Source: Cryomorphaceae bacterium (lineage in GTDB: Bacteria > Bacteroidota > Bacteroidia > Flavobacteriales_D > Cryomorphaceae). From it: a stretch of DNA of 45,032 nt. The notes beneath the pieces were generated by a model, which worked only from the letters and a program-made list of their open reading frames with translations, was not told the origin of the DNA and did no database searches. Numbering within the stretch: position 1 is the stretch's first letter; each line of letters opens with the position of its first letter. The stretch covers positions 1 through 45,032 of the forward strand of contig PXBH01000031.1 in NCBI GenBank assembly GCA_003565555.1, in the 5' to 3' direction. The position numbers and the translations under genes were made by a program. Positions 27,064-36,082 of the stretch are shown here, one piece after another.

Positions 27064-28754
27064 CGGTTACGGATTATGCGGTCATGGCGGCTACCCTACT
27101 CCTCATTGTGGGGTACGGTACCTGGAAAACAAGAAAATCCGGCAATATCGAAGGCTATCTCTTGGGCGACAAGCAGCTCAAGTGGGGAACGATCGGACTT
27201 TCCGTTATGGCCACACAGGCCAGTGCCATTACTTTTTTGAGCACCCCGGGGTTGGCTTACGAGTCGGGCATGGCCTTCGTACAGAATTATCTCGGCCTGC
27301 CCATAGCGCTGGTGGTGGTGTGTGCGGTATTCATTCCCATTTACTACCGCTTAAAGGTTTACACCGCCTATGAATACCTGGAGCAGCGTTTTGATCTGAA
27401 GACCCGACTGTTTGCAGCTTTTATTTTCCTGGTGCAGCGCGGATTGGCAGCAGGTATTACCATTTATGCTCCGGCCATCGTTTTGTCGTCCGTTTTGAAA
27501 TGGAACCTGACACTGACCATCCTCGTGGTCGGAATTCTCGTGATTATTTACACGGTATCCGGCGGAACAAAAGCGGTAAGCCTTACACAAAAATGGCAAA
27601 TGACCGTGATCCTCATCGGCATGGCCGTTGCCTTCACCACTGTATTGATGAATCTACCGGAGCAAGTGTCCTTCACGGACGCGCTCGGGCTGGCGGGAAA
27701 ATCGGGAAAAACAGGGGCGATCAACTTCGACTTCGATCTCAGCGAACGCTACACCTTTTGGTCCGGTATCACGGGGGGATTTTTCCTTGCATTGGCATAC
27801 TTCGGCACCGATCAATCGCAGGTGCAGCGCTACATTGGCGGCAAATCTGTACGAGAGAGCAGGATGGGCCTGATGTTCAATGCAGTTTTAAAAATACCCA
27901 TGCAGTTTTTCATCCTCTTGCTCGGGGTCATGGTCTTTGTTTTTTACCAATTCGAACCGCATGATGTACTCTTCGATACCGCCTCAACAGAACTCATGGA
28001 AAGCAGCGGTTCGGCAGATGAGTTTGAAAACATCAGAAGCCTTCACGCTGAGAACCACGCCCTGAAAAAGGAGGCCACCCTCGCCCTTCATGCGGCAGTG
28101 AATGCAAATGACCCTGCAGCTGCGGAAACACACACCCTTGAGATGCGGGCGCTGCAAGAAGAGGCTACCTCATTGAGAAATGAGGCCAAAGCACTGGTGA
28201 TCCGAGAATTTCCCGGAAATACCGGCAGGGACTCTGACTATGTTTTTATCAGCTACGTGCTCGCCTACATGCCCACGGGGCTCATCGGGCTGCTTCTGGC
28301 TGTAATCCTGTCCGCCGCTATGTCGAGCACTGCGGGAGAACTTAATGCCTTGGGCTCCACAGCGTCTGTCGATTTTTACAAAAGACTGATCAAACCTGAG
28401 GCAAGCGAAAAACATTACGTCATTGCATCAAAGCTTTTGACGGCATTTTGGGGCTTGACGGCCCTGGGATTTGCGCTCACGGCTGACCTGTTTGAAAATT
28501 TGATTGAAGCCGTCAATATTTTGGGCAGCATATTCTACGGTACCGTATTGGGCATCTTTATGACGGCATTTTTCATCAAGCGCGCTGCGGGCCGGGTTGT
28601 TTTCATCTCAGCAGTAATTGCCCAAAGTGCGGTGCTCTTCATTTTCGTGTTCAGGTCAGATGACATTTCGTATCTGCTCTACAATGTCATCGGATGCGGC
28701 ACGGTCATGGTGCTGTCTGCGGCAGTTTCTCTTTTTTCCCGGGGGAAAAATTAA
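27060..28754 (+). CDS. Sodium:solute symporter (SSS family)
   Basis: The 564-residue transporter starts at MTVTDYAVMAATLL; the ATG overlaps the stop of the 45-aa gene. SSS features are YLLGDKQLKWGTIGLSVMATQASAITFL (given here as its parts LLGDKQLKWG and SVMATQASAITF), YEYLEQRFDLKTR, YTVSGGTKAVSLTQKWQ and FGTDQSQVQRYIGGKS. About thirteen membrane spans are visible. An unusual hydrophilic, Glu/Ala-rich helical stretch at residues about 305-385 (HALKKEATLALHAAV, MRALQEEATSLRNEA) interrupts the helices. The substrate is unknown; the upstream PIG-L-like protein suggests a sugar-derived compound. Confidence 0.9.
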   Translation: MTVTDYAVMAATLLLIVGYGTWKTRKSGNIEGYLLGDKQLKWGTIGLSVMATQASAITFLSTPGLAYESGMAFVQNYLGLPIALVVVCAVFIPIYYRLKVYTAYEYLEQRFDLKTRLFAAFIFLVQRGLAAGITIYAPAIVLSSVLKWNLTLTILVVGILVIIYTVSGGTKAVSLTQKWQMTVILIGMAVAFTTVLMNLPEQVSFTDALGLAGKSGKTGAINFDFDLSERYTFWSGITGGFFLALAYFGTDQSQVQRYIGGKSVRESRMGLMFNAVLKIPMQFFILLLGVMVFVFYQFEPHDVLFDTASTELMESSGSADEFENIRSLHAENHALKKEATLALHAAVNANDPAAAETHTLEMRALQEEATSLRNEAKALVIREFPGNTGRDSDYVFISYVLAYMPTGLIGLLLAVILSAAMSSTAGELNALGSTASVDFYKRLIKPEASEKHYVIASKLLTAFWGLTALGFALTADLFENLIEAVNILGSIFYGTVLGIFMTAFFIKRAAGRVVFISAVIAQSAVLFIFVFRSDDISYLLYNVIGCGTVMVLSAAVSLFSRGKN

Positions 28755-28788
28755 AAAACCCCTTCCGCCGCAGGGCAGAAGAGGTTTT
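28755..28788. terminator. Terminator of the symporter operon
   Basis: An imperfect hairpin follows the symporter stop directly: AAAACCCCTTCCGCC pairs with GGCAGAAGAGGTTTT, with two C-A mismatches on the plus strand that become G-U pairs on the minus strand. It lies between convergent genes and so may be stronger for the DUF2911 transcript. Confidence 0.65.
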
Positions 28789-28833
28789 GGATTTTTAACC
28801 TTCACGGCATCATCCGATCTGCAAGATGCGGAA

Positions 28834-29673
28834 TTACATCTTATTGATTTTCTCCAGGAGTTTCTCGTTGAATTCCATGTAGGTTCTGTTTCCCTCGCCT
28901 TTTGCCATACGGAGGGCAAGCTCTGCTGTTTTCTTGGCGTTTTTCTTGTCCCCGTTTGCGTGGTAGGCCCGCGCCAAGGTATATGTATTCCAGTAAGCTT
29001 CCTTCGCCTCCACTGATTTCATCGCCCATTCCAGCGCTTTCTTTTCGTCAAGCTTGTTGTCGAGGTAATAGCCGGCGGCCTGATTGTACACCCCTTGGCT
29101 GTTCTCAATTTTGGAAATTTCTGTAGATATACGCTCCATCGCCAACTCTCTGGCGCTTGCTTTTACAGGCAATCTGAACGCGTGCCGGCCCCATGCCCAT
29201 ACCAGGTCAGCAGACTCGGGCATAACATTCTCGAAGGTAAATCGCATGGACTCCACCTGATTGCGGGATTCTTCCAGTCTCACTTCTGTACGTGCGGCTA
29301 CTTTTCCTTCGTCATAGCTTCCGGTGCCCCACAGCTCTGTGTCGTTGTTGAAGATCAACATGATAGACTGTTCCGTGGGAAGGGTGAAAACAGAGTACTC
29401 CCCGGCACGCAAGTCTACACCGTTAATGTTCACATCCGAACTGAATGAAATCTTGGTGGCTTTATTGGCACCGGTGCGCCAAAGCTCACCGAACGGTATG
29501 AGGTCTCCGAACAGTTGTCGGTCTTTAGCCGCGGGGCGGCTGTATTCGATTTCTATCTCAGTAAGGCCTACCATTTGATAGACTTTGGCCTTAGGGCTGG
29601 ATACGGGGACCATTTGTGCCTGTGCGGAGAGCAATCCGCCGATAAAAAGTGTAGAAAGGATGTATTTCTTCAT
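28834..29673 (-). CDS. DUF2911 exported protein with C-terminal helical repeats
   Basis: The 279-residue protein has a signal peptide (cleavage near SAQAQ). Residues about 25-170 are a DUF2911 domain (IEIEYSRPAAKDRQLFGDLIPFGELWRTGAN read as its parts EYSRPAAKDR, FGELWRTGANKAT, and GEYSVFTLP). The C-terminal third has TPR-like helices (ALEWAMKSVEAKEAYWN, NAKKTAELALRMAKGEG). DUF2911 is widespread in Bacteroidota with unknown role. It starts only 19 bp after the clpX stop on the same strand, so it may be read through from the tig-clpP-clpX transcript. Confidence 0.85.
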   Translation of the reverse strand: MKKYILSTLFIGGLLSAQAQMVPVSSPKAKVYQMVGLTEIEIEYSRPAAKDRQLFGDLIPFGELWRTGANKATKISFSSDVNINGVDLRAGEYSVFTLPTEQSIMLIFNNDTELWGTGSYDEGKVAARTEVRLEESRNQVESMRFTFENVMPESADLVWAWGRHAFRLPVKASARELAMERISTEISKIENSQGVYNQAAGYYLDNKLDEKKALEWAMKSVEAKEAYWNTYTLARAYHANGDKKNAKKTAELALRMAKGEGNRTYMEFNEKLLEKINKM

Positions 29674-29692
29674 TGTGGTTTTTGTTTTGCGA

Positions 29693-30946
29693 TTAGGCAG
29701 CTTTGAGCTGGGATATCTTTGATTTCTCGAATTTTTCGCGGGCGTAGTCCAAGGTGACGTTATGGGATTTCACATCGGATCTGGAGGGAAGATCAAACAT
29801 AAGATCGGTCATGATCACTTCGCAGATAGACCGCAGTCCTCGGGCACCGAGCTTGTAATCGAGGGCTTTTTCCGTGATATAGTCCAGTACCTCTTTATCA
29901 AAACTCAATTTGACCTGATCCATTTCAAAAAGCCTGATGTATTGCTTTATGAGTGCATTTTTAGGCTCTGTCAGTATCCTCCTGAGGGTCTGCTTATCCA
30001 GCGGATTCAGGTAGCTCAGTACCGGAAAGCGTCCGAGCAATTCGGGGATGAGGCCGAAGCCTCTGAGGTCAGTCGGCGTCACGTACTGCAGCAGGTTTTC
30101 ATCGCCGATCACCACATTCTCTTTACTCGAGCTGTAACCGATCGAGGAAGTCTTCACGCGTCTTTCGATGATTTTTTGAATCCCGTCAAAAGCCCCTCCG
30201 CACACGAAGAGAATATTCTTCGTGTTGATCTGAATCAGCTTTTGTTCCGGATGCTTACGTCCTCCCTGCGGGGGCACATTCACTTCAGCGCCTTCGAGCA
30301 GCTTGAGCAGGGCCTGCTGCACCCCTTCCCCGCTCACATCGCGGGTGATCGATGCATTGTCGCTTTTACGGGCTATTTTATCAATCTCATCGATAAACAC
30401 GATACCCCGCTCGGCGAGCGCCACATCATAATCTGCCGCCTGCAGCAAGCGCGACAGAATGCTCTCGACGTCCTCACCTACGTAGCCTGCCTCCGTGAGA
30501 ATGGTAGCATCAGCAATGCAGAAGGGTACGTTGAGCATTTTTGCGATGGTTTTGGCCAGGAGGGTTTTTCCCGTACCCGTCTCCCCTACCATGATGATAT
30601 TGGATTTTTCGATCTCAATCTCATCTTCGGAATTGGTATTGTTGTTGCGCTGCAGCAGTCGCTTATAGTGGTTGTAAACCGCTACGCTGAGTACCCGTTT
30701 GGCATCAGACTGCCCGATCACATACTGATCGAGATAAGATTTAATCTCTTCGGGCTTTTGCAATACAAGGCTGGATTCAAGCTGTTTATCCGCTTTTTGA
30801 GCCAACTCTTCCTTAATGATGCTCTGGGCCTGTGTGATGCAATTGTCGCAAATATGCCCGGTAATCCCGGCGATCAAGACGTTCACCTCACTCTTTCCGC
30901 GTCCGCAAAAAGAGCATTTTATTTCTTTTCTGTCGTGATGTGCCAT
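29693..30946 (-). CDS. clpX: ATP-dependent protease ATP-binding subunit ClpX
   Basis: ClpX is the hexameric AAA+ unfoldase that feeds substrates to ClpP. The 417-residue protein has the N-terminal C4 zinc domain ([10 protein letters not shown], later CDNC), Walker [13 protein letters not shown], Walker [10 protein letters not shown], the pore loop motif AGYVGEDVE, and the region [12 protein letters not shown]. Length is normal. It lies 39 bp after clpP in the conserved order tig-clpP-clpX. Confidence 0.97.
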   Translation of the reverse strand: MAHHDRKEIKCSFCGRGKSEVNVLIAGITGHICDNCITQAQSIIKEELAQKADKQLESSLVLQKPEEIKSYLDQYVIGQSDAKRVLSVAVYNHYKRLLQRNNNTNSEDEIEIEKSNIIMVGETGTGKTLLAKTIAKMLNVPFCIADATILTEAGYVGEDVESILSRLLQAADYDVALAERGIVFIDEIDKIARKSDNASITRDVSGEGVQQALLKLLEGAEVNVPPQGGRKHPEQKLIQINTKNILFVCGGAFDGIQKIIERRVKTSSIGYSSSKENVVIGDENLLQYVTPTDLRGFGLIPELLGRFPVLSYLNPLDKQTLRRILTEPKNALIKQYIRLFEMDQVKLSFDKEVLDYITEKALDYKLGARGLRSICEVIMTDLMFDLPSRSDVKSHNVTLDYAREKFEKSKISQLKAA

Positions 30947-30985
30947 AGTCGTTCAATTGTGTCCGGGGCTTGAACCCGCCGGCCC

Positions 30986-31654
30986 TCAGTGCTTAGGATT
31001 CTTTACCAACACTTCATCAATCATACCGTATTCTCTCGCCTCTTCTGCCGTCATCCAGAAATCGCGGTCACTGTCCTCTGAAACCTTATCATAGCTCTGC
31101 TTGCTGTGGCTTGCGATGATTTCATAGAGCTCTTTTTTGAGCTTGATGATTTCGCGTGCCGTGATCTCAATATCAGAAGCCTGCCCTTGTGCGCCGCCGA
31201 GGGGCTGATGAATCATCACCCTTGAGTGGCGCAGCGCAGTGCGTTTTCCGTCCGAACCGGCGCAAAGCAACACGGCACCCATCGAGGCTGCCATTCCCGT
31301 GCAGATGGTCGCCACGTCAGGGCTGATGTACTGCATGGTGTCATAGATGCCCAAACCTGCATAGACAGAACCGCCGGGAGAGTTCAGGTAAATCTGGATG
31401 TCCTTTTTCGGATCCGCACTTTCGAGAAATAGCAGTTGTGCCTGAATGATGTTGGCTACCTGATCATCGATGCCCGTACCGAGGAAAATAATGCGGTCCA
31501 TCATCAATCTGGAGAAAACATCCATCTGGGCCACATTCAGCTGTCGCTCTTCGATGATGTAAGGGGTGAGGGCTTTGGCGTAATCGCTCAAATACGTGCT
31601 GCTTATATTGCGGTGACGCGTTGCGTACTTAAAAAATTCGTTTTGTTCGCTCAT
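30986..31654 (-). CDS. clpP: ATP-dependent Clp protease proteolytic subunit
   Basis: ClpP is the serine protease chamber of the Clp system. In this 222-residue protein the triad is S124 (GMAASMGAV), H149 (VMIHQPLGG) and D198 ([12 protein letters not shown]). [13 protein letters not shown] is the conserved handle region. The N-terminus has about 30 residues before the core, compatible with a processed propeptide. It is 50 bp downstream of tig and 39 bp upstream of clpX. Confidence 0.97.
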   Translation of the reverse strand: MSEQNEFFKYATRHRNISSTYLSDYAKALTPYIIEERQLNVAQMDVFSRLMMDRIIFLGTGIDDQVANIIQAQLLFLESADPKKDIQIYLNSPGGSVYAGLGIYDTMQYISPDVATICTGMAASMGAVLLCAGSDGKRTALRHSRVMIHQPLGGAQGQASDIEITAREIIKLKKELYEIIASHSKQSYDKVSEDSDRDFWMTAEEAREYGMIDEVLVKNPKH

Positions 31655-31704
31655 GGTATTGTTACAGTGCTGTCGGTTTGCGTTGAAGTGACGTCGGCGC
31701 GGAC

Positions 31705-33054
31705 TTAATTGTTCGCCAATTTGACAAATTCGTCGAAAGATACTTCCTTTTCCTTAACCGAAGCATTCGCTTTGATATGGGCGATGAGCTTCTCGTCGTA
31801 GAGGCTGTCGTACACACCCCGCGCTTGGTCTTCTTTGGAAAGTACGCGCACCGCAGACGCCTCGAGCTCTTCGTCCGAAGGCGCCGGGATGCCGTATTGG
31901 GCAAATTGGGCAGAGATCATTTCTTTGGCCCTTCCCACTACTTCCTCGCGGCTTACTTTCATTTCCCCGGCACTTGTGAGCTCATTGAATATCAACTGCC
32001 ACTGCAGTCCGCGCTTGTAGTCGGCGTAGTCGCGCTCGACCTCTTCCGCTGTCACGGGCTTCTCATTGGTCATTCTGATCCACTTTTTCAAGAAGCCGTC
32101 GGGCAGTTCCGGGTCAAATTTATCAATAAAGTGGCGGGTGATATCGCGTTTGAAGAGCTGATCGCTTTCGCGTAAAAAGCTTTTGCCGATATCTTCACGC
32201 AAGCGTGTGCGGAAGGTCTTTTCGTCTTTGATCTCCTCCCCCGGAAATACCTTTTCGAAAAGGGATTCGTCGAGGGCTGCGGGCTGCAGGTCCTGAATGC
32301 TTTTCACGGTGAACAAAAAGTTGCCGTGCAGTTCATTCACCTCTTCTTCCGAAATATCAAGCATCTCTGCCAAGCGCCGCTCATCCTTCACGGCCTTTCG
32401 CGGGTCGATTTTGACCTTGTCATCATTTTTCAACCCTTGAAGTGCATTCGCGGTGTCAGGATCAAGTTCGTGCACGCGAAAAGATACGCCCGTGAAAATC
32501 CCCCCGGCTTTGATTTCGCCGTCTTCATCCAGCTCGGTAATATCACCTCCGAGGATGCTTCCGTCTTTGCTTTCTTCTGCTTCACTCACCTCGCCGTACC
32601 GCGCCGTAACATCCGCAAGGTGGTCGTTGAGCATTTTGTCATCCACCTTTATGGTGTAGTAATTCAGCTTATCCTTGGATGTCACGGATACATCGAGGGC
32701 GGGCGCCAGTCCTAATTCGTAAACAAACTCAAAGTGCTCGGGATTTTCCCAGTCTCCCGCCTCGCCGTGCTCATCGCTCGGGATCGGGCTGCCGAGTACC
32801 TTGAGATCGTTGTCGCGGATGTAACTTTGAATGCCGTCATTGAGCATGCTGTTGATCTCATCAGAGAGCAGGGCCTTGCCGAAGCGGTTTTTAACCAGGC
32901 CCATCGGCACCTTTCCCGGCCTGAATCCCGGCAAGTTAAGTTGACGCCGATAATTCTTCAGCGCGTTGTCATAACGCCCCGCGTAGTCTTCGGGAGCTAT
33001 TTTTACTTTGAGCAAGGCGTTTCCGCCGTCCATTTTTTCTTGGGTGATATCCAT
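31705..33054 (-). CDS. tig: Trigger factor
   Basis: Trigger factor is the ribosome-bound chaperone and prolyl isomerase that meets nascent chains. The protein has 449 residues, the usual length. The ribosome-docking loop is present as [17 protein letters not shown]. The middle PPIase domain is degenerate, as often in Bacteroidota, with an acidic insertion ([15 protein letters not shown]). The C-terminal arms carry long helices. It is first in the tig-clpP-clpX set. Confidence 0.95.
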   Translation of the reverse strand: MDITQEKMDGGNALLKVKIAPEDYAGRYDNALKNYRRQLNLPGFRPGKVPMGLVKNRFGKALLSDEINSMLNDGIQSYIRDNDLKVLGSPIPSDEHGEAGDWENPEHFEFVYELGLAPALDVSVTSKDKLNYYTIKVDDKMLNDHLADVTARYGEVSEAEESKDGSILGGDITELDEDGEIKAGGIFTGVSFRVHELDPDTANALQGLKNDDKVKIDPRKAVKDERRLAEMLDISEEEVNELHGNFLFTVKSIQDLQPAALDESLFEKVFPGEEIKDEKTFRTRLREDIGKSFLRESDQLFKRDITRHFIDKFDPELPDGFLKKWIRMTNEKPVTAEEVERDYADYKRGLQWQLIFNELTSAGEMKVSREEVVGRAKEMISAQFAQYGIPAPSDEELEASAVRVLSKEDQARGVYDSLYDEKLIAHIKANASVKEKEVSFDEFVKLANN

Positions 33055-33102
33055 ACGATACGTCTGTAATACAGGCCTAACAGCCTTTTAAAATTCGGAG
33101 CG

Positions 33103-33110
33103 CAAATATA
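33103..33110 (-). promoter_or_regulatory. Candidate -7 box for tig-clpP-clpX
   Basis: The minus strand reads TATATTTG, a full TAnnTTTG match, 48 bp before the tig start. The -33 box is not clear. Confidence 0.5.
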
Positions 33111-33156
33111 CGCAATTTCAATGAAGCCCCGCCGGAAACGGACAGGCCCTCAGCCA

Positions 33157-33188
33157 AAAAATCCTCCCGAAGCAGCGGAAGGATTTTT
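33157..33188 (-). terminator. Terminator of tRNA-Leu
   Basis: A 9-bp stem (33157-33165 with 33180-33188) extends by two more pairs past a mismatch and is followed on the minus strand by a T-run. It directly follows tRNA-Leu. Its arm AAAATCCTTCCGC is identical over 13 nt to that of the tRNA-Gly terminator at the left end. Confidence 0.82.
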
Positions 33189-33196
33189 CTTAAAAG

Positions 33197-33278
33197 TGCG
33201 GATGGAGGGACTCGAACCCACACACCTCTCGGCACCAGATCCTAAGTCTGGCGTGTCTACCAATTTCACCACATCCGC
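33197..33278 (-). tRNA. tRNA-Leu (anticodon UAG)
   Basis: Minus-strand reading gives an 82-nt class II tRNA. The acceptor GCGGATG pairs perfectly with CATCCGC, discriminator A. The anticodon loop CTTAGGA gives UAG, the variable arm is TGCCGAGAGGTGT, and the T-loop is TTCGAGT. CCA is not encoded. A consensus promoter lies at 33300-33329 and a terminator follows. Confidence 0.97.
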
Positions 33279-33299
33279 AAGTCGCCTGAACTGAGGCTG

Positions 33300-33329
33300 C
33301 AAAGATAGTCGTAAACATTGATTTGCCAA
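33300..33329 (-). promoter_or_regulatory. Promoter of tRNA-Leu
   Basis: On the minus strand TTG (33327-33329), exactly 19 nt, then TATCTTTG (33300-33307): a complete Bacteroidota sigma-A promoter, with the -7 box 21 nt before the mature tRNA 5' end. Confidence 0.8.
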
Positions 33330-33372
33330 GCGAACGCCGCGGGGACAAAGTAGCCTGAACGGGCAAAGTTTA

Positions 33373-33380
33373 TACCTTTG
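33373..33380 (+). promoter_or_regulatory. Candidate -7 box for the flavin reductase operon
   Basis: TACCTTTG matches TAnnTTTG, 14 bp before the ATG at 33395, so the leader would be very short. The -33 element is not clear. Confidence 0.45.
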
Positions 33381-33394
33381 CGCAAACGACTTCT

Positions 33395-34288
33395 ATGCGC
33401 AGTTTTTTGCCTTCGGATTTGCCTGTTCCAAAATTGCACGGCCTTCTTTTGGGCTCAGTGGGGCCGCGGCCCATCGCATTTGCGGGAACCATCGACAAAG
33501 CGGGCAGGCCGAACCTCGCGCCTTTCAGCTTTTTCAATGTGTTCAGCGCGAATCCTCCGATCATGATATTTTCACCGGCGCGGCGCGGAAGGGACAATAC
33601 CACCAAGCATACCTATGAAAACGCGCTCGCCGTAAATGAAGTAACCGTCAATATCGTGAGCTATGACATGGTACACCAGATGTCTTTGGCGAGCTGCGAA
33701 TATCCGGAAGGTGTCAATGAGTACGAGAAGGCGGGCTTTACCATGCAAAAGTCTGATCTGATCGCTCCGTGGCGCGTCAAAGAGTCGCCCGCGCAATTCG
33801 AGTGTGAGATCATCGAAGTAAAGCCGCTGGGAAATCAGGGCGGTGCGGGAAATTTGGTCATTTGCGAGGTGGTAAAAATGCACTTCGCAGACCACATCAT
33901 CGACGATGAGCTCCGCATCGACCAGGAAAAAATTGATACCGTGGGCCGAATGGGTGGAAACTGGTACACACGCGCATACGGCGCGGCACTTTTCGAAGTC
34001 CCCAAACCCGGAGCGATTCCGGGAATCGGCTTCGACGCACTTCCCGATGACATCCGCACCAGCAAAATCCTTACGGGAAATGACCTCGGACAATTGGCTG
34101 CAGTGCATGAGCTTCCGGATGAAACCGAAGTCAACGAATGGCGACTGACCGAACTCAGCGACCTATTCGTAGAACTGGAAGATGAACCTGCGGCGCTTGA
34201 AGAATCCCTTCACAAATCAGCCGCGAATCTCCTCGCCGAAAACAAAGTGAGAGAAGCATGGCTTACCCTACTGACATTTAACAACTAA
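33395..34288 (+). CDS. Flavin reductase-like FMN-binding protein
   Basis: This 297-residue protein belongs to the flavin reductase-like split-barrel family that binds FMN. The start of the domain is GSVGPRPIAFAGTIDKAGRPNLAPFSFF, recognised from its parts GSVGPRPIAF and NLAPFSFFNVFSANPP, followed by IVSYDMVHQMSLAS. A longer C-terminal tail (about residues 215-297) is helical and not part of the core domain. It is followed by the DUF3127 gene after 11 bp, so the pair are probably cotranscribed. The electron donor and acceptor are not predictable. Confidence 0.88.
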   Translation: MRSFLPSDLPVPKLHGLLLGSVGPRPIAFAGTIDKAGRPNLAPFSFFNVFSANPPIMIFSPARRGRDNTTKHTYENALAVNEVTVNIVSYDMVHQMSLASCEYPEGVNEYEKAGFTMQKSDLIAPWRVKESPAQFECEIIEVKPLGNQGGAGNLVICEVVKMHFADHIIDDELRIDQEKIDTVGRMGGNWYTRAYGAALFEVPKPGAIPGIGFDALPDDIRTSKILTGNDLGQLAAVHELPDETEVNEWRLTELSDLFVELEDEPAALEESLHKSAANLLAENKVREAWLTLLTFNN

Positions 34289-34299
34289 AAGAAATACCT

Positions 34300-34674
34300 A
34301 TGTTTTCAATTTCAGGGAAATTAACCGTAAAAAAAGACACTGAGCAAGTGACCGATAAATTCCGCAAACGCGAATTTGTAGTCACCGACGAGAGCAGCCA
34401 ATATCCGCAGGAAATCCTTTTCCAACTGGTACAGGACAAGGTAGATCTCTTGGATCCTTTCAACGAAGGGGAGCAAATCAAGGTAAACTTCAATTTGAGA
34501 GGACGGCGCTGGACCAACCCCAAAACCAACGAAACCCGATTTTTCAACTCTCTGGACGCATGGAGGCTGGAAAAAGAAGGAAGTGCAGCGCCCGCCGGCA
34601 ACGACTTGCCGCCCATGCCTACCTCAGAGCCGGCCAATATGCCGGACGACGACAGCGACGACCTCCCCTTCTGA
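34300..34674 (+). CDS. DUF3127 protein with SSB-like acidic tip
   Basis: This is a 124-residue protein. Residues 1-92 form a DUF3127 domain (ISGKLTVKKDTEQVTDKFRK read in parts, then KREFVVTDE, INFNLRGRRW-like VNFNLRGRRWTNP), which looks like an OB-fold. Residues 93-114 are a Pro/Ala/Met-rich linker. The last residues, PDDDSDDLPF, closely resemble the C-terminal tip of bacterial SSB (consensus DDDIPF) that docks repair and replication partners. DNA binding is an inference. It sits between a flavin reductase and an AtoE-type transporter. Confidence 0.8.
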   Translation: MFSISGKLTVKKDTEQVTDKFRKREFVVTDESSQYPQEILFQLVQDKVDLLDPFNEGEQIKVNFNLRGRRWTNPKTNETRFFNSLDAWRLEKEGSAAPAGNDLPPMPTSEPANMPDDDSDDLPF

Positions 34675-34693
34675 TTGACTGAGGCCGCTTTCC

Positions 34694-36082
34694 ATGTCCT
34701 TTTCCGGGCGGTTTGAGCGCGTTTTCAGGGCCCTGATCCCGGGGCCCTTCTCGCTGGCAGTTGCACTTACTTTCGGTGTGCTGACCGCAGCGGTCACGGG
34801 ATTCGTGCCGCCGGAAGAAACCCTCCCGAGCCACGGGCAGCGCATACTCCGCAGCTGGTACTTCGGTTTGTGGGATCCGCCGATGCTCGTTTTTGCCTTC
34901 CAGATGATGCTTATTCTGGTGCTCGGGCATGTGCTTGCGCTTTCACGACCCGCGGATAAACTTATGCGGCGATTCACTGCTCGGGCAAGCAATACAGCCT
35001 CTGCGGCGGCTTTGGTTTGTGCGGTCTGCGTGGTACTCGGTTTTCTGAACTGGGGACTCGCACTGATTTTCGGGGCCGTCTTGGCCCGAAAAATTGCTGA
35101 AGCTTCCGCTGCGGAGGGCCGAAAGCTGAATTATCCGCTCATTGCGGCGGCGGGCTATACAGGCATGATGGTATGGCACGGCGGATTGAGCGGGAGTGCC
35201 CTGATCAAAGCCTCGGAACCGGGCCACCTCACTGCCCTTACGGCGGGAAGCACCCGAATACAGGCGGCCCTCATCCCCGCTGAAATCCCGCTTTCCGAAA
35301 CCGTATTTTCCCCGATGAACCTCGCGGTATCTGCGGCTCTGCTCACGGTGCTGCCCGCCATCGGCTATCTTGCCGGAAAGCGAAGAACAGGAGCGATCCC
35401 CGAGGTGACCCCGATCAATCTTTCACTCGATATTCGCGCCCCCGAAGGCCTTGCGGAAAAAACAGAACACCATTATTTGCCTGCGTTTCTTCTCGGAGCC
35501 TTGGCTTTGATCACTGCGGCACTGCTCGGCTTTTCGAAAGGGGATTCGGGCAGCTACGGAGGGCCGGATTTTATCAACCTGATCTTCCTCGGTCTCGGCC
35601 TTACGGCACACGGCAGTCTGCACCGATTCGCGGCAGCTGTGCGCTCTGCAGTCACGGGAACCGCGGGCATCCTCATTCAGTTTCCGCTCTACTTCGGCAT
35701 TATGGCCGTGCTCAAAAGTTCGGGAATGGGCGCAGCCATCTCTGATTTTTTCGTGGCCGTCTCTACTCCGGGTACCTACAGAATTTTGACCTTTTTCAGC
35801 GCGGGCTTTATCAATATTTTGGTGCCGAGCGGGGGCGGACAGTGGATGATTCAGGGACCCATCATTATCGACGCTTCTCAGAAAATGGGGCTCGCCCTTC
35901 CGCAGAGCATCTTAGCCATGGCCTACGGAGACCAGATCACCAATATGCTGCAGCCTTTTTGGGCACTGCCGCTTCTGGGAATCACCGGCTTGAAGGCACG
36001 GGATATTTTGCCGTATACCCTTTACTTCATGGCGGGGGGAATCGCAATCTTCATCACGGCCCTCATCATTTTCCGGGCTTAG
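34694..36082 (+). CDS. atoE: AtoE-type short-chain fatty acid transporter
   Basis: This 462-residue multi-span membrane protein is of the AtoE family that imports short-chain fatty acids such as butyrate. Recognisable parts are FLNWGLALIFGAVLARKIAEA, used here as FLNWGLALIFGAV and LARKIAEA, GYTGMMVWHGGLSGSA, and the late motif INILVPSGGGQWMIQGP, followed by MAYGDQITNMLQPFWALP. About twelve helices are visible. It starts 19 bp after the DUF3127 gene and its stop overlaps that of the ABC permease by 4 bp. Confidence 0.9.
   Translation: MSFSGRFERVFRALIPGPFSLAVALTFGVLTAAVTGFVPPEETLPSHGQRILRSWYFGLWDPPMLVFAFQMMLILVLGHVLALSRPADKLMRRFTARASNTASAAALVCAVCVVLGFLNWGLALIFGAVLARKIAEASAAEGRKLNYPLIAAAGYTGMMVWHGGLSGSALIKASEPGHLTALTAGSTRIQAALIPAEIPLSETVFSPMNLAVSAALLTVLPAIGYLAGKRRTGAIPEVTPINLSLDIRAPEGLAEKTEHHYLPAFLLGALALITAALLGFSKGDSGSYGGPDFINLIFLGLGLTAHGSLHRFAAAVRSAVTGTAGILIQFPLYFGIMAVLKSSGMGAAISDFFVAVSTPGTYRILTFFSAGFINILVPSGGGQWMIQGPIIIDASQKMGLALPQSILAMAYGDQITNMLQPFWALPLLGITGLKARDILPYTLYFMAGGIAIFITALIIFRA

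Noticed and set aside
29762-30973. 403-residue frame antisense to clpX
   Set aside because: Fully within and opposite a clear clpX; typical mirror frame in high-GC third-position genes.
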